Below the pieces are notes generated by a model that worked only from the letters and a program-made list of their open reading frames with translations, did not search any database and was not told the origin of the DNA. A stretch of DNA of 64,000 bases, taken from Alphaproteobacteria bacterium (lineage in GTDB: Bacteria > Pseudomonadota > Gammaproteobacteria > Burkholderiales > Burkholderiaceae_C). Location of the stretch: positions 62,001 through 126,000 of the forward strand of contig JASGCM010000008.1 in NCBI GenBank assembly GCA_030054175.1. Direction: 5' to 3'. Position numbers and translations under genes: made by a program. This document shows, piece by piece, positions 8,373-17,054 of this stretch (positions are counted from its first letter, which is position 1; every line of letters starts with the position of its first letter).

Positions 8373-9169
8373 ACCGTTCAAAGCTAACTCGCTGGTCACG
8401 CGTCGTGAACCCTCAGACCAATCGCGGGCTGCTCATCCCGATTGATCATGGCCTTACGTCGGGAGAGATGGACGGTCTCCTCCACTCGTCGATGCCGGCA
8501 CGCTGGTTGAGTCACCCAGCGATAACTGCGGTGGTGGCGCATAAGGGTATGGTCGCCCGGCTGAATGAAACAGGCTGCCTCCTGGGGAAAGGTGTCATCT
8601 TGCAGCTGAACGGGATGATCTCGAGTGCTGCTCAGCCTCACCGCAAGGAGTTGCTGACCTCTATCGATGCGGCGCTGCGCATCGGAGCTGATGCGGTGAG
8701 TCTTGACCTCGTCTTCGATGGTGAACAGGACAGCCATAACTTGAAGCTTCTCGGATGCGTGGCAGACGAAGCAGTCGCCTATGGATTGCCGATCCTCGTG
8801 ATGGTCAAGTGCCTCGGCGCGCAGGCCTCTGGCGATTCGGCAATTCCTCGTCTGCGCCGGGTTGTGAGGTCACTCTGGGAGCTAGGCGCAGACGCCGTCA
8901 AGCTACAAAAGCCTGATTCGATGAGCGACATCCCTGTTTTGCTTGATGGGCTCACAAAGGACATCGACGTCTTCTTCGCTGGTGGTCCACGAAGCAGCGA
9001 CGATGAGATCGCTCGTCTTCTGACTCTGGGACTGAACTCGGGTGCCAGGGGCTTGTGTGTTGGACGTAATGTGTTCCAGAACGCTCATCCGGAGAAGTTC
9101 CTGACTGCACTGGGCTTGCGAGCGGCAAGGCAGTCTGACCAGAGCCTATCCCTGGTCAGCGCAGTTTGA
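8369..9169 (+). CDS. DhnA-type class I aldolase, GriI / archaeal ADH synthase-like
   Basis: LLIPIDHGLTSGEM, ADAVSLDLVFDG, GADAVKLQKP, FFAGGPRSSDDE, GARGLCVGRNVFQ; ATGA overlap with the luxI-type gene; partner of the DHQ synthase II gene at 38836. Confidence 0.82.
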   Translation: MNRSKLTRWSRVVNPQTNRGLLIPIDHGLTSGEMDGLLHSSMPARWLSHPAITAVVAHKGMVARLNETGCLLGKGVILQLNGMISSAAQPHRKELLTSIDAALRIGADAVSLDLVFDGEQDSHNLKLLGCVADEAVAYGLPILVMVKCLGAQASGDSAIPRLRRVVRSLWELGADAVKLQKPDSMSDIPVLLDGLTKDIDVFFAGGPRSSDDEIARLLTLGLNSGARGLCVGRNVFQNAHPEKFLTALGLRAARQSDQSLSLVSAV

Positions 9170-9194
9170 TGTACGAACGAGAGGACCGAACGGA

Positions 9195-10847
9195 ATGAGC
9201 CAGAACAGCGACGATCAGCCTACCTCCGTACTCAGCGATGCGCAGCGCTATTGGCTAAAACTGAATCCGGCCCTGGGTGCTGGCAACTTCCTGCATGTTG
9301 CGCACGGTCTCAACACTGCATCGGACGTGCCGCTGGTGTGGACCGACGAGCCGTTCAACCTGGGCGGACAGGTGGTCGAAGGGCCGCTGTCTCTGAACCA
9401 GCTGAAGGCGGCGGCCGATGCCCTGGCCCGCTGGCATGTAATGCAGGACGTGCGTGCTAAGGACCCGGTTGGTGTCTACGGCAGCAACGGGCTGCACTAC
9501 CTGCTTCACTACATGGCGCTCACCGCACTCGGCGCGATCCCGGTGCTCACCAACGGGGCGATGCCGCATGCCACCGCGTTGGCGCACATGCGTCGTGTTG
9601 GCGCGGTCGGTGTGGTGGCCGATGAAGCCCAGCACGCCGCGCTGACCGAGAGCGCGACCGCCGGTGAGTTCCGCTTCCTCGCACGCATGGATCAAATCGT
9701 CGCCCCGGGTGCCGAGGTTTCGCTGCCGCAGCCGTACCCGTTCGTCCACGACGAGCTCGACCCGGTGATGATCACCCACAGTTCCGGTACCACCGGGGTA
9801 CCAAAGCCGGTGCTGCTGCAGCATGGCAAATGGTTCCACGGCATCCGCCACCTGCTCGGCCTGCCGGCCGCGCAGGGCGCCGAGCGTTACCTGTCGTGCT
9901 TGCCGGTGTCGCACAACGCGGCCATTGCCTATGCGATGCACGCCATCCTGTGTGGTGCCGCGCTGATGATTTTGTCGAAGCAGCGCGCCGAGGTTCTGCT
10001 CGAAAGCATCGAACGCTTCAAGCCTTCGACGGTCGTCTCGTTCCCGGCGAACTATGTGGCGATGGTGGCCGGTGGCCTGGAGGGCCGCGCGCTGGAGTCA
10101 GTCAGCAACTGGATCAACAGCGGCGACGCGGCGCACGAGGCCCACATCCGCCAGCTGGTGCGCCACGGCCACCATTACCGGGGCGCGCAGCGGGTGACGG
10201 GCTCGCAGTTCATCGACGGTCTCGGCTCGTCGGAGATGGGCCACTCGAGCTTCCGGGTGGTCTACACGTCGGCCGACCAGAACTTCGATCGCTGCGTCGG
10301 CCTGCCGCAGGAATGGGTCGACGCCAAAGTGCTGGGCGAGGACGGCCGCGAGCTGCCGGTCGGCCAGGTCGGCCGGCTGGGCATCAAGTCGCCCAGCGTG
10401 ACCAGCGGCTACTGGAACGACTCACTGCTCACCCACCGCAGCCAACTGGCCGGCTACTGGCTCACCGGTGACCTGGTCTACAAGGACCGGATGGGCTGCT
10501 TCTTCCACGTCGACCGGACGACCGACCCGATCCGCACCGAGCAAGGCACGCTGTACAGCCTGCAGACCGAGGAGTTGATCCTGAAAATCTGCCCGGAACT
10601 GCTCGACTGCACGGTGCTGGGCCATTCAGTCGGCGAGTTCTTCGAGCCGGTCGTCTACGGCTACCCGTACCCCGGCGGCGCCGTCGACGAGGCGGCGCTG
10701 CTGGAGCGCATCAACGCCGCGCAGCAGCGGCTGGGCCGCCCCCGGCTGGTTCGGCTGAAGCAGGTCGATGCGGCCGACATCCTGGTGGGTGTCACCGGCA
10801 AGGTCACCAAGCAGGCGATGCGCCAGCGCATGGCCGAGACCGCCTGA
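9195..10847 (+). CDS. Stand-alone AMP-dependent acyl/aryl ligase
   Basis: HSSGTTGVPKPVLL, GSSEMGHSS, YWLTGDLVYKD, TGKVTKQ adenylate-forming motifs. Confidence 0.85.
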   Translation: MSQNSDDQPTSVLSDAQRYWLKLNPALGAGNFLHVAHGLNTASDVPLVWTDEPFNLGGQVVEGPLSLNQLKAAADALARWHVMQDVRAKDPVGVYGSNGLHYLLHYMALTALGAIPVLTNGAMPHATALAHMRRVGAVGVVADEAQHAALTESATAGEFRFLARMDQIVAPGAEVSLPQPYPFVHDELDPVMITHSSGTTGVPKPVLLQHGKWFHGIRHLLGLPAAQGAERYLSCLPVSHNAAIAYAMHAILCGAALMILSKQRAEVLLESIERFKPSTVVSFPANYVAMVAGGLEGRALESVSNWINSGDAAHEAHIRQLVRHGHHYRGAQRVTGSQFIDGLGSSEMGHSSFRVVYTSADQNFDRCVGLPQEWVDAKVLGEDGRELPVGQVGRLGIKSPSVTSGYWNDSLLTHRSQLAGYWLTGDLVYKDRMGCFFHVDRTTDPIRTEQGTLYSLQTEELILKICPELLDCTVLGHSVGEFFEPVVYGYPYPGGAVDEAALLERINAAQQRLGRPRLVRLKQVDAADILVGVTGKVTKQAMRQRMAETA

Positions 10848-10880
10848 TCCCGATCAGGCGACAACGAAGGATTCAGGGCG

Positions 10881-11357
10881 ATGGCAAAGCAACACGTTTT
10901 CGAATGCGAAGGTCAATGGAACGGCGCGCTGATGCGCGGCAAGGGCCAGTTCCGGACCGGTTCGCTCCAGGGTGAGTTTTCGGTCCCGCGGGATATGACG
11001 GGCCCGGGTGTGGGGACCAACCCCGAAGAGCTGCTCGTCGCCGCGGCCCACACCTGCTACCTGATGACCCTGTCGGCCCTGCTGAGCGCCGAGGGCGTCA
11101 GCTACAACGAGCTGTCCAACCGCACCAGCGCCATCTTCGACAGCGCGCCGCAAGGCCCGGTGCTGGTCGCCTTGCAGCACGCCCCCGTCGTGCGGATGGC
11201 GCCCGATGCCCGCATGCTGTTCGGCGGCACGGTGCAGAGCTGCATGCTGCAGGCCGAGACGGCCTGCATGGTGGCCAAGACGATGGCGGGCAACGTCACA
11301 GTGAAAGTGCAAGGGCGCGTCGAAGCCGCGCTCGAGACCGCTGGGACTCGGCCATGA
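10881..11357 (+). CDS. OsmC-family protein
   Basis: GTNPEELLVAAAHTCYLM and second Cys in QAETACMVAK; OsmC/Ohr-type fold signature. Confidence 0.8.
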   Translation: MAKQHVFECEGQWNGALMRGKGQFRTGSLQGEFSVPRDMTGPGVGTNPEELLVAAAHTCYLMTLSALLSAEGVSYNELSNRTSAIFDSAPQGPVLVALQHAPVVRMAPDARMLFGGTVQSCMLQAETACMVAKTMAGNVTVKVQGRVEAALETAGTRP

Positions 11358-14300
11358 CCAGACTGACAGATTGGCTGCAGGCCACAGCGGCTCGACTTCG
11401 CCCGCTTGCGGCATCGATCGCCGCACACGGCGCCTCGAACGCGACGCCTCGGCCGCCGCTGACCGAGGTGGCCACGGCTGCCTCGTGCATGCGCGGCCCC
11501 GTGCGGCCCTATCCGTTCGACCAGCGTCTGGAGAGGCTCTATTTTGCCAACAGCGCGGCGTGGCTGGACCGGGTGGCCCTGATCGACTCACAGGCACCGG
11601 GCGTTCGCCGTGAACTCAGCCACCGTGAGCTCGGCCACCGGGTGGTGGTGCTGGCCCATCGGCTGCGCGCCGCGGGCGTGCAACCGCAGCAGACCGTGGC
11701 GGCTCATGTCGAGCGCACGAGCGATCTGGTGGTCGTCGTCCTCGCGACCTGGCTGGTCGGGGCGGTCTACCTCCCGCTGGACCGGGCGTTCCCACCGGCT
11801 TACCTGGCCTCGCTGTGCGAGATCTCACAGCCGAGCCTGGTGCTGACGTATGGCGGCGACGCAGCCGAGCTGGTCGCTGCCGGCGTTCCGCGCCTGGACC
11901 TGGCGTCGATCGACTTCGATGCGGCGGCCGCGGGCAGCACCAGCCTCGAGCCGTTCGCGCAGGTCTCGCCTGATGCGCCGTCGCTGCTCATGTTCACCTC
12001 CGGCTCGACGGGCCAGCCCAAGGGGGTCGTGCACAGCCAGCGCCAGCTGATCAACCGGCTGCACTGGATGTGGGAGGACTACCCCTACGAGCCCGGCGAT
12101 GTGCAGGGGCAGCGATCCCCGATGAACGTGATGCCGTCGATGTGGGAGCTTCTCGGCGGCGTGCTCGCCGGCGTGCCGACGGCGCTGGCGCCCGACCGGG
12201 TGCTGCGCGAGCCGAGTGCGCTGTTCGGATGGTTCGCCGACCAGGGCGTGAGCCAGCTGACGCTGACGCCGCCGCTGATCAAGCTGCTGCTCGACCTCAA
12301 GCGCCGCGGCGCGCAGCACCCGTCGCGCTTGCGCCGGGTGATCAACGGCGGGCCGATGAGCGCGGGCTTGCAGGAGCGCTTCCACGCCGAGCTGTCCGGC
12401 GTCAAGCTGCTGCACGACTTCGGCTGCACCGAAACCAACACCTACCTGCACGACGCGAGGCCCATCGTGCCCGGTGCGGCCGACGGCATGGGCGGCTACC
12501 GCCCGATCGCCAACACCACCATCCACCTGCTCGACGAGCAGGGCGCGCCGGTCGCGCCCGGCGTCGAGGGCGAGGTCTACATCCACGGCCCGAGCTTGGC
12601 GTTGGGCTATCTGGGGCGGCCCGAGCTGAGCGCAGAGCGCTTCATCGCCGGTGGGCCGGCGGGTTGCCGGGTCGAAGGGCATCTGTTTCGCACCGGCGAA
12701 ATGGCGGTGCTGCAGCCCAACGGCACGCTACGCATGACCGGCCGCTTCGACCACCAGGCCAAGGTCAACGGGTTGCGGGTCGAGCTCGAGCATGTCGAGC
12801 TGGTGCTGGGCGACCACCCCGGCGTGTCCGAATGCGCCGTGGTGGCCCAGGCAACGTCCGAGCTGCACACGCGGCTGACCGCCTTCTGGGTCGCGCGTGA
12901 GAGCCAGCCGGCGACCGCCGAGGCGCTGCAGCAGTTCCTAGCCGAGCGGCTGCCCACCCACATGGTGCCCGGCCACTTCCAGCTGCAATCGGCGCTGCCG
13001 CGTCGCCCCAACGGCAAGGTCGACCGGATGCTGCTGAAGCAGCAGGCAGTGGACACGGCACCTCAGGTCGCGGTCGTGGCCGCGCCGATCATCGGCGTGC
13101 CGTTGCTGCGCGAGGTGGCGGCTGGCGTGCTGGGTGTTGCGGTGGACAGCATCGACCCGCAGGTCGAGTTTGCCAACCAGGGCTTCGACTCGGCGTTGCT
13201 GATGAGCTTTGCCGAGGCCGTCTCGGCGCGCACCGGCATCGAGCTGCAGGTGGCGAGCTGCTTCGACCACCCGAGCATCGAGCTGCTCGCCCGCCACCTC
13301 GGCCCGGGCCAGCTGGCCGGTGGCCACCGCGTGCCGGCGGCGCCCGTGCTGCCGGCGGCACAAGACGGCATCGCCATCATCGGCATCAGCCTGCGTGTGC
13401 CGGGTGCCGCCGATCGGCTTGCGTTCTGGCGCAACCTCGAAGGTGGCGTCGAGAGCGTCGGCGAGATCCCCCCTGAGCGCTGGAACGCCGAGGCCTGGTA
13501 CGACCCCGACATCTCCGTCCCCGGCAAGTCCAACAGCAAATGGGGCGGCTTCCTGCGCGATGTCGACCAGTTCGAGCCGCTGTTCTTCCACCTGTCGCCG
13601 AAGGATGCGGCGGCCATGGACCCGCAGCAGCGCATGTGCCTGATGGAGTCGTGGCGTGCGCTGGAAGACGCGGGTTATGCGCCCGACAGCCTCGCCGGCC
13701 GGCCGGTCGGTGTCTATATCGGTGCCCGCGAGCCCGAATACCCGGTGCTGGCCGCGCGCCAGGGGCAGCCGGCGAATGCCGGGCTGATGCTGGGCGGCGA
13801 CATGTCGCTGATCGCGGCGCGCTTGTCCTACTTCCTCAACATCGACGGCCCCAGCGTCGTGGTCGACACCGCCTGCTCGTCGTCGATGACCGCCTTGCAC
13901 CTGGCCTGCACGGGCCTGCGCCAGGGCGACGCCGAGATCGCGCTGGTCGGCGGCGTCTGCCTGACGCTGGACCCGTCGTTCTACGTGGCCAGCAGCAAGC
14001 TCGGCATCTTCTCGCCGACCGGCCATTGCCGCGCGTTCGACGCCGCGGCCGACGGGTTCGTCCACGGCGAAGGCGTGGCCTTCGTGGTGCTCAAGCCGCT
14101 GGCCGCCGCGCAGCGCGACGGCGACTCGGTGTACGCGGTGATCCGCGGCACCGCGATGAACCAGGACGGCCGCTCCAACGGCATCACCGCGCCCAACGGG
14201 CTGGCGCAGACGCGGCTGCAGACAGGGCTGTACCGCAAGCTCGGCATCGACCCCGCGAGCATCGGCTATGTCGAGGCCCACGGCACCGGCACCGCGCTGG

Positions 14301-15598
14301 GTGACGTGGTCGAGCTGCAGGCCTTGGTGCGCAGTTTCGAATCCGCGCCGCTCGCGCCGCGCTCGGTGGCCATCGGTTCGGTCAAGCCGAATGTCGGTCA
14401 TCTGACGGCCGCCTCCGGCCTGGTCGGTGTGATCAAGGCCGCGCTGTGTGTCCACCACGGCCGGCTCGTGCCGTCGATCAACTACCGCGAGCCCAATCCG
14501 AAGATCGACTTCGACCGCACGCCGTTCTACGTCAACACCGTGGCCCGGCCGTGGCCGGCGCCGGCAGGCGACGTGCGCCGCGTGGCGATCAACTCGTTCG
14601 GCATCGGCGGCACCAACGGCCACTGCGTGATCGAGGGCCTTGTGCAGCGAGACGCCGCGCTGCCGGAGCGGACGCGCTGGCTGCTCGCACCGGTCAGTGC
14701 GCGCACCGAGCGCGCGCTGGCCGCCCGGTTGCGGCAACTGCGCGACTGGATCGACGAGAACCATGACGTGGCGCTGCACACGGTTGCCTTCACGCTGGCC
14801 TGCGGTCGCAGCCGCTTCGCCGACGGCCATGTCTTCGCCTTCCGCGATCGGCAGCAGTTCCGCGCCCAGCTGGATGCGGCGATCGCCGGCCGATCCCATG
14901 ACGGCGTATGGCCGTTGGCGCCAATTGAACAGCGCCGCGCGATCGACCCGTCGGCGCTGGCCGAAGGCGTGCGGCGCTGGCGGCTCGCGCTCGACGCCGA
15001 GCCCGATCAGCCGGCCGTCGAACAACTCGGCCGCCTGATCGCCGCCGGCTTCGAGCCGCGGTGGGAGGAGTGGTTCGCCCGCGACGAGCGCCGCCGCACC
15101 GCGCTGCCGGCCTACCCGTTCGACACCGAAAGCTGCTGGCTGTTGCGCCGCGACGTGGCCGCACCGACCCGGGCCGTGCCGGCGCCGACCGCGGTCGCAC
15201 CGCAGCCGGATCGGGCATCGGCCGCAGCGATAGCAGCCGTCCTGGCGACGGTGCGCACGGTGCTGGCGCATGAGCTGGGCATGGACCCGGCCGCGATCGA
15301 CCCGAATGCCGCGCTGTCCAACTACGGCATGGAGTCGGTCAAGGCCATCAACCTGCGCTACGTGTTCGAGGCGCAGTTGGGCGTGGACCTGTCGGTGCAG
15401 GACATCGTCGGTGCCGACACCGCACGCGACCTTGCCGTGCTCGCGCACACGTTGTCGTCCCGGTCGACAGCCGTCTGCACCGCGGGCGATGACGACGCCT
15501 TGCCCGCCGATATCGAGCACGCCTCCGACGCCGAACTGATCAAGCTGTTCCAGCAGCTGTCGAACTCTACCGAATCGAACCAGAGCCATGCAAGTTGA
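11354..15598 (+). CDS. Hybrid NRPS/PKS: A-T-KS-T
   Basis: A domain (MFTSGSTGQPKG, GCTET, YLFRTGE-like, NGKVDR), carrier (GFDSALLM), KS (DTACSSSM, VEAHGTGTALGD, NVGHLTAASG), carrier (GMESVKAI); no integrated AT. Confidence 0.9.
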   Translation: MTRLTDWLQATAARLRPLAASIAAHGASNATPRPPLTEVATAASCMRGPVRPYPFDQRLERLYFANSAAWLDRVALIDSQAPGVRRELSHRELGHRVVVLAHRLRAAGVQPQQTVAAHVERTSDLVVVVLATWLVGAVYLPLDRAFPPAYLASLCEISQPSLVLTYGGDAAELVAAGVPRLDLASIDFDAAAAGSTSLEPFAQVSPDAPSLLMFTSGSTGQPKGVVHSQRQLINRLHWMWEDYPYEPGDVQGQRSPMNVMPSMWELLGGVLAGVPTALAPDRVLREPSALFGWFADQGVSQLTLTPPLIKLLLDLKRRGAQHPSRLRRVINGGPMSAGLQERFHAELSGVKLLHDFGCTETNTYLHDARPIVPGAADGMGGYRPIANTTIHLLDEQGAPVAPGVEGEVYIHGPSLALGYLGRPELSAERFIAGGPAGCRVEGHLFRTGEMAVLQPNGTLRMTGRFDHQAKVNGLRVELEHVELVLGDHPGVSECAVVAQATSELHTRLTAFWVARESQPATAEALQQFLAERLPTHMVPGHFQLQSALPRRPNGKVDRMLLKQQAVDTAPQVAVVAAPIIGVPLLREVAAGVLGVAVDSIDPQVEFANQGFDSALLMSFAEAVSARTGIELQVASCFDHPSIELLARHLGPGQLAGGHRVPAAPVLPAAQDGIAIIGISLRVPGAADRLAFWRNLEGGVESVGEIPPERWNAEAWYDPDISVPGKSNSKWGGFLRDVDQFEPLFFHLSPKDAAAMDPQQRMCLMESWRALEDAGYAPDSLAGRPVGVYIGAREPEYPVLAARQGQPANAGLMLGGDMSLIAARLSYFLNIDGPSVVVDTACSSSMTALHLACTGLRQGDAEIALVGGVCLTLDPSFYVASSKLGIFSPTGHCRAFDAAADGFVHGEGVAFVVLKPLAAAQRDGDSVYAVIRGTAMNQDGRSNGITAPNGLAQTRLQTGLYRKLGIDPASIGYVEAHGTGTALGDVVELQALVRSFESAPLAPRSVAIGSVKPNVGHLTAASGLVGVIKAALCVHHGRLVPSINYREPNPKIDFDRTPFYVNTVARPWPAPAGDVRRVAINSFGIGGTNGHCVIEGLVQRDAALPERTRWLLAPVSARTERALAARLRQLRDWIDENHDVALHTVAFTLACGRSRFADGHVFAFRDRQQFRAQLDAAIAGRSHDGVWPLAPIEQRRAIDPSALAEGVRRWRLALDAEPDQPAVEQLGRLIAAGFEPRWEEWFARDERRRTALPAYPFDTESCWLLRRDVAAPTRAVPAPTAVAPQPDRASAAAIAAVLATVRTVLAHELGMDPAAIDPNAALSNYGMESVKAINLRYVFEAQLGVDLSVQDIVGADTARDLAVLAHTLSSRSTAVCTAGDDDALPADIEHASDAELIKLFQQLSNSTESNQSHAS

Positions 15599-17054
15599 CG
15601 ACTTCACGAACCTGTCGTTGCCAGAGAAGCGGCGCGTGCTGGCGATGATGCAGGCGCGGGCGAACGGCAACGACGCAGCCGCAGATCGACCTGCGGGCTC
15701 GGCACCGGCCGCGGTGCGCCAGATCCATCCGCGCCTGGTGCGCGATCCGGCACCGGCCGACTCGCCGTTCGCCCTGACGGACCTGCAGACGGCCTACCTG
15801 GTGGCCAAGGTCAACCCGGTGAAGGTTGACCCGGCCGGCTGCCACGTCTACCTAGAATTCGAAGCCGACGGGATCGATCCGCAGCGCCTGGAGCGGGCCT
15901 GGGCACAGGTGGCCAAGGCGCACCCGATGCTGCGCGCGCAGGTGCTGCCGAACGGCATGCAGCGCATCGTCGACGACCGCGCATTGCCGGCCTTCGGCGT
16001 GGCCGACCATCGTGGCGACGCGGCGGCGGGCCAGCGCTGCATCGAGCGCGTGCGCGAAGAGCTCTCGCATCGCCTGTATCTGCCCGGCGACTGGCCGCTG
16101 TACGAGATACGCGTGACGCAGTTGCCCGAAGGGGCGGCGCGCATCCACGTCAGCATGGACTCGTGGATCGTCGACGCGCACAGCGCCGAGCAGATCTACG
16201 CCCAGTGGCAGGCCTGCTACGAACAGCCGGACCAGGCCCCGGCCGCGCCCGACGTCCGCTTCACGGATTTCATCCACAGCATGAAGGCGTTCCGCACGTC
16301 CGACGGCCACGCGCGCAGCCTAGCCTACTGGCAGCGGCGCCTGGCCGACATGCCCGATGGCCCCGCGCTGCCGTGGTCGGACGCGATCGACAAGGCCCCA
16401 GTGAACCCGCGCAACCGCCGGCGCGACGTGGCCCGTGTGCCGGCAGCGCAGTGGACGAAGCTGCAGGCGCTGTTCGCGCAGCGCAGGCTGTCGGCCACCG
16501 CGGGTGTGCTCGCGGTGTTCTGCGATGTGCTGCGCACCTGGACCGCGAATGACCGCTTCGGCCTGGTGCTGACGCTGCAAAACCGGCCGCCGATGCACGC
16601 TGACATCCAGCGCGTGTCCGGCCCGTTCACGTCCAGCGCGATGTTCGCCGCCGACCGTGTCGACGGCGAAACCTTGGGCGAGCGGGCACGCCGCTACGGT
16701 GAGCAACTGCTCGATGCGCTGGACCACGGGCACGTCGGCGCGATCGAAGCCTGGCGCAGCCTGGGGCCGGATCGCCCGCAGCGCAACGACCGCGTGGTCT
16801 TCACCAGCCTGTTGGCGGCCGGCGGCAGCCCGGGCGAGCAGGCGGGCTGGATGCAGCGCGTGGCCTTCGCCGCGGCGCAGACGCCGGGCACGGCGCTGCA
16901 TTGCCAGCTGCGCGCGGTGCAAGGAGCGCTGGAGATCACCTTCGATGCGGTGCCCTCGTGGTTCAAGGATGGTGTGGTCGAGCGCATGCTCGAGGCCTTC
17001 CAGGCCGCGCTGCGGCACCGAATGCATCTGCCACAGCCACCAGCGTGCCGATGA
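15588..17054 (+). CDS. Stand-alone NRPS heterocyclization (Cy) domain protein
   Basis: Condensation-fold protein with DSWIVDAHS (DxxxxDxxS) at 16158-16184 instead of HHxxxDG. Confidence 0.82.
   Translation: MQVDDFTNLSLPEKRRVLAMMQARANGNDAAADRPAGSAPAAVRQIHPRLVRDPAPADSPFALTDLQTAYLVAKVNPVKVDPAGCHVYLEFEADGIDPQRLERAWAQVAKAHPMLRAQVLPNGMQRIVDDRALPAFGVADHRGDAAAGQRCIERVREELSHRLYLPGDWPLYEIRVTQLPEGAARIHVSMDSWIVDAHSAEQIYAQWQACYEQPDQAPAAPDVRFTDFIHSMKAFRTSDGHARSLAYWQRRLADMPDGPALPWSDAIDKAPVNPRNRRRDVARVPAAQWTKLQALFAQRRLSATAGVLAVFCDVLRTWTANDRFGLVLTLQNRPPMHADIQRVSGPFTSSAMFAADRVDGETLGERARRYGEQLLDALDHGHVGAIEAWRSLGPDRPQRNDRVVFTSLLAAGGSPGEQAGWMQRVAFAAAQTPGTALHCQLRAVQGALEITFDAVPSWFKDGVVERMLEAFQAALRHRMHLPQPPACR

Noticed and set aside
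12938-15670. 910-aa minus-strand ORF
   Set aside because: Antisense shadow of the A-T-KS-T gene; Arg/Ala/Gln-rich low-information translation without motifs.
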